A model generated the notes under the pieces. That model was not told the origin of the DNA and ran no database searches. It was given only the letters and a program-made list of their open reading frames with translations. A stretch of 8,865 bases of DNA from Ktedonobacter racemifer. GTDB lineage: Bacteria > Chloroflexota > DTOL01 > JACQYG01. Position 1 is the first letter of the stretch. Each line of letters opens with the position of its first letter. The translations under genes were made by a program, and so were the position numbers. Location of the stretch: positions 708 to 9,572 of the forward strand of contig DYIS01000081.1 of NCBI GenBank assembly GCA_020723545.1, in the 5' to 3' direction. This document shows, piece after piece, positions 1 to 6,697 of the stretch.

Positions 1-871
1 TGGCCTTGCCCGAGAAGTACAGGGAGCCCTGGCAGACCGTGGTGTGGCCGTGGGCGTTGGTGCTGCCCATGCCGTCCTTGGTAAACCGGGCGATGAAGTC
101 GCTGCGCCCGCCCTTGAGACGGCCCCACATGAAGGAGAACTGGTTGTTTTTCGGGCCCAGGTCGGGATGGTCGGGGTCAACCAGCTTGTCCAGGTGGGCC
201 TTGAACTTCTCCTTGAAGGCGGCCACGGCCGCCCTCTTCTCGTCGATGGTCTTCTTGCTCTGGATGACCTTAACTTCGGCCGCCATATCGGCCAAGACCT
301 TAGGGTCGGTGAGGGCGCGGATGTCTTTCAGGCCGGTGACCACGCGGTTCTCCTCGCCGGGGACGTTGGCGAAGATCTTGCCGCCGTTGACGATCTCGTC
401 AATGGCCTTGCCGAACTCGATGGTCTGCCACTTGTTCTCGCCACGCCTGCCGGCCCGCTTGAGCACCTTGACCAGGCGGTAAGGGTCGTAGCTGGTCTGG
501 ATGCCAGCCTGCCCTTTGGGACAGAGGCCGGCGTCTATGCTGGCCGCCTGGGCCACAGGTGTCTTAAAGCTGATGTGCGGGTTGAGGTTGAACGGGTTAT
601 ACGGGTTGCCGTCGATCTCGAAGGCCACGCCGTTCTGGATCTTCGCCTTGATGCCGCATTGGGTATTACACTGCTGGCACACCGAATAGATGATGCTCTC
701 CGGCTTCGCCAGGGGATACTCGCCCAGGGGAGCGGCCTCCGCCTGGCCCCCCATGTTCACCCACGTCTGGCTGAAGGCCCCCGCCGCCAGGGCGCTGCCA
801 CCCAGGAAGGCGCTACACTTCAGGAAATCCCGACGGCTGAGCTCGTTATCCAAAATGCCGTTCTCCGACAT
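1..871 (-). CDS. Tat-exported molybdopterin oxidoreductase catalytic subunit, TtrA/ArrA/SrdA-like (N-terminal 290 residues; C-terminus outside window)
   Basis: Catalytic subunit of a CISM-type (complex iron-sulfur molybdoenzyme) respiratory reductase. Seen: the Tat motif SRRDFLK at residues 12-18, then a small-residue hydrophobic stretch (about 19-33) and an Ala-rich cleavage region near 45. C65, C68, C72 and C117 form the proximal [4Fe-4S] motif (Cx2Cx3C...C, ending CPKGQAG). The stretch DPDHPDLGPK (232-241), GGRSDFIARF (254-263), then HGHTTVCQGS (274-283) resembles tetrathionate reductase A. C280 aligns by context with the Mo-ligating Cys/Sec of the family. Family members are usually 700-1050 residues, so most of the protein lies beyond base 1. 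The ATG at 871 has GAGGAGG about 7 nt upstream. It is the last gene of a B-C-A operon, 60 nt after the NrfD gene. Substrate is unknown: tetrathionate, thiosulfate/polysulfide, arsenate or selenate are all possible. Confidence 0.9.
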   Translation of the reverse strand, partial: MSENGILDNELSRRDFLKCSAFLGGSALAAGAFSQTWVNMGGQAEAAPLGEYPLAKPESIIYSVCQQCNTQCGIKAKIQNGVAFEIDGNPYNPFNLNPHISFKTPVAQAASIDAGLCPKGQAGIQTSYDPYRLVKVLKRAGRRGENKWQTIEFGKAIDEIVNGGKIFANVPGEENRVVTGLKDIRALTDPKVLADMAAEVKVIQSKKTIDEKRAAVAAFKEKFKAHLDKLVDPDHPDLGPKNNQFSFMWGRLKGGRSDFIARFTKDGMGSTNAHGHTTVCQGSLYFSGKA

Positions 872-931
872 AGTTTTCCTCCTCACACCATGGTCCACGT
901 TTCCGGTTCCACGTTAACATGAAACCTGGAA

Positions 932-2056
932 CTACTCTACTTGTACTAGCGGGAGCCAACTCTCGGCTAGCAGGAAGATCAGTCCAGCAGCACCGGTGAT
1001 GCCCACTGATACGGCCCATTCCATCAGGCTGGGGAAGTAACGGTACTCCAGCCGGGGGTCAGAGAAAGCGGCGGCCAGGGCAGCCAGTTCCGGCACCGTG
1101 AGGGCCGGGAAGACAATATTGGCCCGGGCAATGGCAAGGCCCAGGAGGATGGCGGCTCCCATCCAGCCTGCCCAAAGGGGATGGCGAGCCAGGCGCGGCT
1201 GGCTTAACACTACAATGGGGATGAGGCTCCCGATCAGTATCTGGCCAAACCAGAAGGCCCACCAGTAGGGCCCAAAGAGGACCTCCTGGACAGCCTGGAC
1301 GTTATGGGGGATACCCCCATAGAGGCTCTGGGAATAGTCGGCCCAGAGGAAGTAGAGCTTGACCACTTGCAGGACAACGCTGCTGATGCCTAGCACCAGG
1401 AGCATTTGCGGCAAGCGGGGGTCACGCCGGTCCCAGAAGAAACCGAGCACCATTAGTAAGACCGCAATACCTGAGGCCAGGGAGAAGACGGGGAACTGGG
1501 CCGGAAAGAGGCCCACGTGCCAGAAGAGACGGGCAGCCTGGACGCCCAGGAGAGCCCCCACGCCACCACTCAAGAAGAGGGCCAGGGGAATGGCCAGGAT
1601 GAGCAGCCATTTCAGGATCATCCCCTCAGGCTTCCGGAGGGTCAGGTAAAGGGCCACCAGGATCAGCAGGCCCAGGAGAGTATAGCCAAAAACAATCTGC
1701 GCCATCACGGAGAAAGGGTTACCTTGCAGATAGACCTTCCAGATACGCTCCAGGTGTCCCAAGTCTAGCCAGATGTGGAACAACCCGGCGCCCAGAGTAA
1801 TGAGGGCCAGGACCAGGGAGAGGCGCCCTGTCCCCCGAAAGAGGGGGAGGTGAAGAACGTAGTCCAGGGAAGCCAGGACCACGGCACCGGCCGTAATGCC
1901 CACAAAGAAGAGATACATGGCCACCCACAAGCCCCAGACAACATAGGAGCCGTAGGCGGCGTTCTGGTGGCCAGTGGTCAGGCGGAGGAAGATACCGTAT
2001 AATCCGACCACCGTCGCCAGGATGCTGACAATATAGAGGACTCGTTTCAGTGTCAT
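932..2056 (-). CDS. nrfD: NrfD/PsrC/TtrC-family integral membrane subunit (quinol-interacting anchor)
   Basis: Membrane anchor of a Mo/FeS reductase; in the family it passes electrons between the quinone pool and the FeS subunit. Of 374 residues, most are hydrophobic. About ten helices can be drawn (roughly 7-25, 37-62, 79-99, 117-140, 147-172, 189-207, 216-238, 263-284, 296-317, 345-366). Family signatures are visible: GSYVVWGLWVAMYLF (36-50) with FVGITAGA after it, HIWLDLGHLER (94-104) between helices 3 and 4, and a C-terminal YFPSLMEW...GITGAAG...ESWLPL block (340-370). The ATG at 2056 was chosen because AGGAGG lies 5 nt upstream. An in-frame TTG at 2092 would add 12 polar residues and has no comparable site. 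It sits between the FeS and Mo subunit genes, matching the ttrB-C-A order. TtrC, PsrC and NrfD cannot be separated by eye. Confidence 0.93.
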   Translation of the reverse strand: MTLKRVLYIVSILATVVGLYGIFLRLTTGHQNAAYGSYVVWGLWVAMYLFFVGITAGAVVLASLDYVLHLPLFRGTGRLSLVLALITLGAGLFHIWLDLGHLERIWKVYLQGNPFSVMAQIVFGYTLLGLLILVALYLTLRKPEGMILKWLLILAIPLALFLSGGVGALLGVQAARLFWHVGLFPAQFPVFSLASGIAVLLMVLGFFWDRRDPRLPQMLLVLGISSVVLQVVKLYFLWADYSQSLYGGIPHNVQAVQEVLFGPYWWAFWFGQILIGSLIPIVVLSQPRLARHPLWAGWMGAAILLGLAIARANIVFPALTVPELAALAAAFSDPRLEYRYFPSLMEWAVSVGITGAAGLIFLLAESWLPLVQVE

Positions 2057-2061
2057 CGTTG

Positions 2062-2067
2062 CCTCCT
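2062..2067 (-). promoter_or_regulatory. Shine-Dalgarno AGGAGG that fixes the NrfD-family start
   Basis: AGGAGG on the minus strand, 5 nt before the ATG at 2056. It decides against the longer TTG-initiated reading (2092). Confidence 0.8.
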
Positions 2068-2120
2068 GTAGGATTACAATTTCCGCGCCCAACTTGTTAA
2101 TCCGCGTTGAGGCATGGAGG

Positions 2121-2861
2121 TTAGAGCAGGTAGTAGACCCGTGGTTCGGTTCCTAGCTCTTCCTTCAGGCGGAGGACGTTAGGCAAACCGACGAGATGTG
2201 AGACCAAGGCATCGGGGTCCCAGGCATCGCCAAAGTAGGTGGCTCGGCCAATGCAAGTGGTGACGCACTCGGGGAGCATCCCTCCCTGTACCCGGTGCAG
2301 GCAGAAATGGCACTTGCGGACATTGCCCACCGGTGACTCTTCGCCCCGGCGTGCCCACTGGACACTATACTCAAAGTTAGCCGCTTGCTCGTAGACGGCA
2401 GCCTTGCTCTGTCCCAAGATCAACCCGGCCTTCTCCGCCGTTCCCCGGGCGTAAAAGCCGCCGAAATCAAAGGTGCGGGCGGCGTAAGGGCAAGCCGTGA
2501 TGCAGTAACGGCAGCCAATGCACTGCTCATAGTCTACCACCACCACCCCCTCCGCGTTCTTGTAAGTGGCGTAGACCGGGCAGACTGGCGTACAAGGGGG
2601 GCGGTCGCATTGCATACAGGGGCGAGGGATGAAGCGGCGGGTGACGTTGGGGTAGTTGCCGAACTCCTCGTCAAGGACGGGGCGGTAGACAACGCCGGGC
2701 GGGAGCTTGTTTTCGGCAACGCAGGCGATGGTGCAGGCCGAACAGCCCACGCACTTTCTGAGGTCAATGACCATGATCCAGCGTCGCTCCTTGACCGGCT
2801 TTTGCCGGGCCCGTTTCAGGTCCTCTTGCATGCGTAGCAAGACGTCTTGGGGATCAGCCAT
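2121..2861 (-). CDS. Four-cluster [4Fe-4S] ferredoxin-like electron-transfer subunit (TtrB/PsrB/DmsB-type)
   Basis: Electron-transfer subunit between the membrane anchor and the Mo subunit. Sixteen cysteines are visible in four groups: C37/40/43/47, C82/85/90/94, C114/117/120/124 and C184/187/199/203. This is the full set for four [4Fe-4S] clusters. Characteristic blocks are CVGCSACTIAC (37-47), PCMQCDRPPCTPVCP (81-95), CIGCRYCITACPYAARTF (114-131) and CHFCLHR (184-190). The end of the protein (ECVTTCIGRATYFGD, 198-212, and a closing LGTEPRVYYL) is of the TtrB/ArrB/PsrB sort. At 246 residues it has normal family length. There is no Tat signal; family members are normally carried across the membrane with the Tat-tagged catalytic partner, and the same is inferred here. 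The ATG at 2861 has AAGGAGGT about 8 nt upstream. It is the first gene of the reductase operon, about 38 nt after the predicted transcript start. Confidence 0.94.
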   Translation of the reverse strand: MADPQDVLLRMQEDLKRARQKPVKERRWIMVIDLRKCVGCSACTIACVAENKLPPGVVYRPVLDEEFGNYPNVTRRFIPRPCMQCDRPPCTPVCPVYATYKNAEGVVVVDYEQCIGCRYCITACPYAARTFDFGGFYARGTAEKAGLILGQSKAAVYEQAANFEYSVQWARRGEESPVGNVRKCHFCLHRVQGGMLPECVTTCIGRATYFGDAWDPDALVSHLVGLPNVLRLKEELGTEPRVYYLL

Positions 2862-2905
2862 AGGGGATACCTCCTTGTGAGGTTTGGAATGCAGGCCACC
2901 TTTTA

Positions 2906-2933
2906 ATTATAACCTTTGTGATTTTTGTGTCTA
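2906..2933 (-). promoter_or_regulatory. Predicted sigma-A-type promoter of the reductase operon
   Basis: On the minus strand a -35 box TAGACA (2928-2933, 5 of 6 matches to TTGACA) is followed by a 16-nt spacer and a perfect -10 box TATAAT (2906-2911). The transcript would start near 2899 and leave a leader of about 38 nt before the FeS-subunit ATG, which carries a strong ribosome binding site. It separates the reductase genes from the regulator genes. Confidence 0.75.
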
Positions 2934-2960
2934 GCGGGGAAAGCCCTTGTGTTTCAGGTG

Positions 2961-2991
2961 GCGCTGCCAGGAAAAACCCTGGAAAGGGCGC
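2961..2991. promoter_or_regulatory. Imperfect dyad upstream of the reductase promoter (possible regulator site)
   Basis: CCAGG (2967-2971) and CCTGG (2978-2982) form an inverted repeat around a 6-nt A-rich loop. GCGC (2961-2964) and GCGC (2988-2991) flank it asymmetrically. The centre is about 75 bp upstream of the predicted transcript start, a usual distance for an activator site. It could also be chance. Confidence 0.3.
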
Positions 2992-3030
2992 AATTAAATA
3001 CCCCTTACACCCTCAACCGGATGTAAGGGG
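2992..3030 (-). terminator. Candidate rho-independent terminator after the response regulator (or operator dyad)
   Basis: CCCCTTACA (3001-3009) and TGTAAGGGG (3022-3030) form a perfect 9-bp inverted repeat with a 12-nt loop, 33 nt after the regulator stop codon. In the direction of transcription the stem is followed by TATTTAATT (3000-2992), a T-rich but interrupted tract. Position and shape fit a terminator for the upstream operon. The interrupted tract leaves open that it is leaky, or that the repeat is a protein-binding site for the reductase promoter. Confidence 0.5.
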
Positions 3031-3040
3031 TCGATCGACC
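3029..3040. repeat. 12-bp perfect palindrome GGTCGATCGACC
   Basis: The sequence equals its own reverse complement over 12 bases. It overlaps the end of the 9-bp inverted repeat by two bases and lies in the gap between the regulator and the reductase operon. It may be an operator or part of a larger terminator structure. Confidence 0.4.
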
Positions 3041-3063
3041 ACACGCTGGGCCGGGCCAGGCCT

Positions 3064-3720
3064 CTAGCTCACCAGCCCCCGTTCCAGGGCATAGCGCACC
3101 AGGGCGGCCCGGCTTCTCAGTCCCAGCTTCTCCATCATGCGGGCCCGATAGCTCTCCACGGTCTTCACGGAAAGGCAAAGCTGCTCCGCGATCTGGGCAT
3201 TGGTGTGGCCCAAAGCTACCAGGCGTAGTACCTCACGCTCTCGGTCGCTAAGGGCATCGAGAGGGTCACCAGGCCCGCCCCTGACCGTTTTTCCTTGAGA
3301 CAGCATTTCCTCCAGAAGGGTCTTGGTGTGGCTGGGATGGATGTACACGCCGCCTCGGACCACTGCCCTCAGGGCGGAGAGAAGCTCCACGTCCGCGGCA
3401 CTTTTGGGGACGTACCCGGCCGCTCCGGCGCCCAGGGCCTGCCGGAGATAGTCAACGTCTTCATGCATGGTCAGGACCAGGACCACCAGTTCCGGCTGCT
3501 CCCTCTTCATTTGCCGGAGCGCCTCCAGGCCGCTCATGCCCGGCATGGAGATGTCCAGAAGTACCAGATCCAGCACCAACTCCCGGGCCGCGACCAGGGT
3601 CTCATGGCCGGTGGTGGCCTCCCCGGCCACCTCCATGTCTGGCTGGCCGTTGATGAGCAACTTCAGGCCCGCCCGCAACACGGCGTGGTCATCGGCTAAG
3701 AGTATCCGTATCTTGCTCAT
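3064..3720 (-). CDS. NarL/LuxR-family two-component response regulator
   Basis: DNA-binding response regulator, most likely the output of the adjacent kinase. Residues are numbered from the ATG at 3720 (218 residues). The receiver domain spans about 3-118: acidic pair D10/D11, phosphoacceptor D56 in LVLLDISMPG, T84 and K106 (YVPKS). The LuxR/GerE helix-turn-helix spans about 157-212, with LSDREREVLRLVALGHTNAQIA and SVKTVESYRARMMEKLG as hallmarks. The chosen ATG has AGGGG about 10 nt upstream. A GTG at 3741 would add 7 residues and overlap the kinase stop codon as GTGA, but GGAGGGG abuts it with almost no spacing. Both are possible. The gene follows the kinase with no real gap and is the last before a candidate terminator. 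A probable target is the promoter at 2906-2933. Confidence 0.95.
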   Translation of the reverse strand: MSKIRILLADDHAVLRAGLKLLINGQPDMEVAGEATTGHETLVAARELVLDLVLLDISMPGMSGLEALRQMKREQPELVVLVLTMHEDVDYLRQALGAGAAGYVPKSAADVELLSALRAVVRGGVYIHPSHTKTLLEEMLSQGKTVRGGPGDPLDALSDREREVLRLVALGHTNAQIAEQLCLSVKTVESYRARMMEKLGLRSRAALVRYALERGLVS

Positions 3721-3737
3721 GGCCTCATTTCCCCTGT

Positions 3738-5708
3738 TCACCCCTCCAATGGGATCTCCACCTGCACCGTGGTCCCACGGCCCGGGCCGGACTCCAGTAC
3801 AAGCCTTCCGCCCAACAACGAGGCCCGCTCCTGCATGCCATAGAGGCCAAGCTTTCTCTCCTCAATCGGCGAGCTCAAGACCTGATGCACATCGAAGCCG
3901 AGGCCGTCGTCCTCCACCAGGGCAATGACCGAATGCGCCCGTCGCTCCACCACTACGCTGACATTCCCGGCCTGGGCGTGCTTGGCCACGTTGGTCAGGG
4001 CCTCCTGGATGATACGGTACAGCGTGATCTCCGCCTGGGGTGGCAGGCGCTCGCTGTCGGCGAAGCCGGTGACCTGTAAATCTACCTCCAGGCCGAATCG
4101 GGCCCGGTAGGCCAACAGGTAACGCTCCAGGGCCGCGGTCAACCCCAGGTCGTCCAACAGGCTCGGGCGTAGCTCCCGGGCCAGGTCCCTGACGCCGGCC
4201 AGGGTTTGGGCGGCGATGCCCCGGAGTTCGCCCAGCCTTCCCCGCATCTCCTCAGCCGTGCTGGTCTCTGATGCGACCTTGAGGCCGATCATCAGGGATG
4301 AAATGGCCTGTCCCGTGTCGTCGTGCAGTTCCCGGGCGACGCGCTTTCGTTCCTCCTCCTGGGCCACGATGACCTTGTCCAGAAGCTGTCCCCGCAGCGC
4401 CTCCTTGTGTCTCAGCTCCTCCCAGAGGCGGGCGTTCTCCACTGCTACCCCTAATTCCCGGCCGATGGCCTCCAAGAGGGTCAATTCCTCCCCATCCAGG
4501 CTTTCCGACTTTGCGGCATAAACGCTGAGCACACCCAGGATCCTGGATCGGGCTACCAGAGGCACCGCGGCCTGGGCGACTGCCTCCCTCCCCCCCGCCA
4601 GACGAGGAGGCCGCGCCGGGCCTGGACTACCGGTCAGAGAGATGACCAAAGAGCGCCCCGCCTGAAGTACCTCAGCGCAGGGACAACTCGGGGGTTCCCC
4701 CGGGGGTGTCTCGTGGCGGGGTGCCTCGGCCAGCCCCACCTGGATGACATTCCCTGGCGGAACGCCCTCCTGTCCCAGGAGGCACACCCACCCGGCCGGG
4801 AGCCCCAGGGTGGACAGCAGTCCCTGCAGGGCCCGCTCCAGCAGCGAAGAAATGTCCAGGGGGTCGCTGGCCGCCAGGGCCACTGCGTTCAGGGCGGCCA
4901 GCTCGCGGTTGCGGCGCAAGAGGGCCCGATTGAACTCCTCGGTCTCGGCCCTGGCCTTCCCGAGTTCGAGCACCATGGCATTGAAGGCAGCGCCCAGGCG
5001 CCCTATCTCGTCGTCGGCCCACACCTGTGCCCGCTGGCTCAGGTCGCCGCGGGCGATGGCCTGGGTCACCCTCACCAGGCTCAGAACCGGTCGAGTCAGC
5101 ACCCACGTCAAGAGATACCCGGCGGCGATGCCTACCAGTGAAGCCAGGGCGGTGGCCAACAGTAGCTGGCGCGAGGTGGATGCCACCGCTGCCTGGAGAT
5201 GCTTTTCAGAGAGGCCCACCCGGGCCACCCCGGCCTCACCACCGAATACTGGAACGGCGAAGTCCCACACCAGCCCTTCCTCGGTCTTCAGCACCTGGAG
5301 GCGGTATCGTTCGCCCTCGTCAACCGGATTGGCCTCTCGGAGGCCCCTAGGGATGCCCCGGTCGAAGGAGTGGGCGATCACCTGCCCCCTGTCGTCCACC
5401 ACGAAGGCATAGCGCAGGTCTTCGTTGTTCTCCACCGTATCCCGTACCAGGCTGTGCAGGGCAAAGGTGTTGTTAGTGAGGATCAGGTCGGTGCTGCGGG
5501 CGGCCAGGTCCCGGGCGATGGAAATGCCCCTCATCTCCAATTGTTGTCTTAGAGTACCCTCCAGAGTCAGGCGCACCCGGAGAGTGACCCCCAGCCCAAG
5601 GAGTACTACCAGCCCCAGGACTATCCCCATGATCTTGGTGCGCACGCTGACCGCCCCGACGACGGACCAGAGCCGGGTGGCCATTTCCGCTAGAGGCTTC
5701 ATGGCCAT
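3738..5708 (-). CDS. NarX/NreB-type sensor histidine kinase (Cache-like, HAMP, GAF, HisKA_3, HATPase_c)
   Basis: Membrane kinase of 656 residues. Helix 1 is at about 24-43 and helix 2 at about 181-204. Between them lies a 135-residue outer domain ending in DFAVPVFGGEAGVARVGLSE (149-168), like single Cache sensors. HAMP spans about 202-255, with a linking coiled coil. A GAF domain (about 285-427) contains a CPC pair (C342, C344). The HisKA_3 phosphoacceptor is H462 in RELHDDTGQAISS. The ATPase has the N box QEALTNVAKHA (569-579), G1 EDDGLGF (599-605) and LGLYGMQERASLLGG (620-634). The start at 5708 has AGGA 8 nt upstream. A second in-frame ATG at 5702 overlaps the previous gene's TGA as ATGA. 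Either way translation is probably coupled to the binding lipoprotein, which suggests they act together. This is the architecture of kinases that pair with NarL-type regulators. Confidence 0.95.
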   Translation of the reverse strand: MAMKPLAEMATRLWSVVGAVSVRTKIMGIVLGLVVLLGLGVTLRVRLTLEGTLRQQLEMRGISIARDLAARSTDLILTNNTFALHSLVRDTVENNEDLRYAFVVDDRGQVIAHSFDRGIPRGLREANPVDEGERYRLQVLKTEEGLVWDFAVPVFGGEAGVARVGLSEKHLQAAVASTSRQLLLATALASLVGIAAGYLLTWVLTRPVLSLVRVTQAIARGDLSQRAQVWADDEIGRLGAAFNAMVLELGKARAETEEFNRALLRRNRELAALNAVALAASDPLDISSLLERALQGLLSTLGLPAGWVCLLGQEGVPPGNVIQVGLAEAPRHETPPGEPPSCPCAEVLQAGRSLVISLTGSPGPARPPRLAGGREAVAQAAVPLVARSRILGVLSVYAAKSESLDGEELTLLEAIGRELGVAVENARLWEELRHKEALRGQLLDKVIVAQEEERKRVARELHDDTGQAISSLMIGLKVASETSTAEEMRGRLGELRGIAAQTLAGVRDLARELRPSLLDDLGLTAALERYLLAYRARFGLEVDLQVTGFADSERLPPQAEITLYRIIQEALTNVAKHAQAGNVSVVVERRAHSVIALVEDDGLGFDVHQVLSSPIEERKLGLYGMQERASLLGGRLVLESGPGRGTTVQVEIPLEG

Positions 5709-6649
5709 TTCTGCTGTCCTACCGCAGATATCATGTCGCGGATCGAGGCATAGGCCCTGTCCTCAATGGGCACAAAGCGGTCTATCGCTAGCTCCGCCAA
5801 GATGGCCTGGCCCTCCTTGTCCTGATGCATGTTTAAGAGGGCGTCTCGCAGTTGGACCTTCAGGGTTGGGTCCAGGCCCGGTGGTACCACCACCGGCGGC
5901 ATGCCATAGGGCGGTGAGCGGTAGATGATGCGCACGCGCTCGGCGTAGCGGGGCTCCCGGGTCAGAATGGCATCGTACACCAGGCTGTCCACCGCGGCGC
6001 CGTCCACCAGCCCGTCGGCCACTGCCTTGAGGCTATTATCGTGAGAATAGGTGTATATGGTCTTCTGGAAAAAGGTGTCCGGCCGCTCGCCCATCTGCCA
6101 CAGAAGATAGGCCGGGGACAGCCTGCCGGAATTGGAAAGGGGGTCGGTGAAAGCGAAGACCTTGCCCCGGAGCTGGGGTAGCGTTTGGACAGAGCTGTTG
6201 CCAGGCACTACGAGGTAGGAGTAGTAGACGACCTCACCGTTCATCTGAGGGGCAGCCAGGAGTTCCATGCCGAAGTCCCGTTGCCCGGCCACGTAGGCCC
6301 CGCTGCACACCAGGGCGATGTCCACGTCTCCCCGCCTGACCAGGTCGTTGGTCTCGGCATAGGTCTGGCGTTGGATCAACTCGGCCGGGCGACCGATCTT
6401 CTTGCCCAGGTAGGCCACCAGGCCGCGGTAGCTGCCGGCTGTGCCCTTGGGGGAGATGACCGACCCCACCGCGACCCGCAGCGGGTGTTCCCCAGGGGCT
6501 GGAGCGTTGGAGGGTGCTATCTCCTCCACGTCAGATAGGCGCAGGGCCTTATAGTGGAGGCCTTCTCCGCATCCCGAGACGGCGAGGCCAATGGCGCCGA
6601 CGAGCAACCAGGAACTGAGCCAGGCACGACTTTTCTGCATCCGATTCAC
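5699..6649 (-). CDS. PhnD-like periplasmic substrate-binding lipoprotein (probable sensory partner of the kinase)
   Basis: Binding protein of the phosphate/phosphonate (PhnD, PF12974) type, 316 residues. A signal peptide with lipobox VSGC puts the lipidated cysteine at C27. Family marks: PLRVAVGSVISPKGT (56-70), a DVDIALVCSGAYV stretch (108-120), TDPLSNSG (168-175), HDNSLKAVADGLVDGAAVDS (203-222), and a C-terminal IEDRAY..IRDM segment (295-306). No ABC permease or ATPase genes adjoin. Instead the gene overlaps a histidine kinase, so a sensory role like the periplasmic part of TtrS or the AioX/ArrX proteins is inferred. C115 sits where the ligand pocket loop is expected. The start is uncertain: GTG 6649 is the farthest in-frame choice, ATG 6640 would drop three residues, and neither has a good ribosome binding site. 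A 48-nt gap precedes it. Confidence 0.9.
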   Translation of the reverse strand: MNRMQKSRAWLSSWLLVGAIGLAVSGCGEGLHYKALRLSDVEEIAPSNAPAPGEHPLRVAVGSVISPKGTAGSYRGLVAYLGKKIGRPAELIQRQTYAETNDLVRRGDVDIALVCSGAYVAGQRDFGMELLAAPQMNGEVVYYSYLVVPGNSSVQTLPQLRGKVFAFTDPLSNSGRLSPAYLLWQMGERPDTFFQKTIYTYSHDNSLKAVADGLVDGAAVDSLVYDAILTREPRYAERVRIIYRSPPYGMPPVVVPPGLDPTLKVQLRDALLNMHQDKEGQAILAELAIDRFVPIEDRAYASIRDMISAVGQQKWP

Positions 6650-6660
6650 TGACGACCGTC

Positions 6661-6689
6661 ATTGTACCATATAGCAGCTCAGGCTTCCA
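6661..6689 (-). promoter_or_regulatory. Weak candidate extended -10 promoter before the sensory genes
   Basis: On the minus strand TGGTACAAT (6661-6669) reads as an extended -10 (TGn + TACAAT). A poor -35 candidate TGGAAG lies at 6684-6689. It would start a transcript just before the GTG/ATG of the binding lipoprotein. The absence of a Shine-Dalgarno there would fit a very short leader, but support is slight and read-through from upstream is equally possible. Confidence 0.25.
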
Positions 6690-6697
6690 CCTCCGGT

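Noticed and set aside
44..922. Long plus-strand open frame of 292 codons over the Mo subunit
   Set aside because: It is the antisense shadow of a gene with a Tat motif and FeS cysteines; its protein has no recognisable domains and there is no ribosome binding site.
906..932. Inverted repeat GTTCCA...TGGAAC between the NrfD and Mo subunit genes
   Set aside because: Only 6 bp with a 15-nt loop, no T-tract, and it touches the NrfD stop codon; too weak to call a terminator or operator.
2057..2092. TTG start at 2092 for the NrfD-family protein
   Set aside because: The ATG at 2056 has AGGAGG at ideal spacing and starts right at the first membrane helix.
1..2861. Qrc-type quinone reductase complex (QrcB/C/D)
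   Set aside because: The Mo subunit has the N-terminal FeS cysteines and a Cys at the predicted Mo position, no multiheme cytochrome c gene is present, and the gene order differs.
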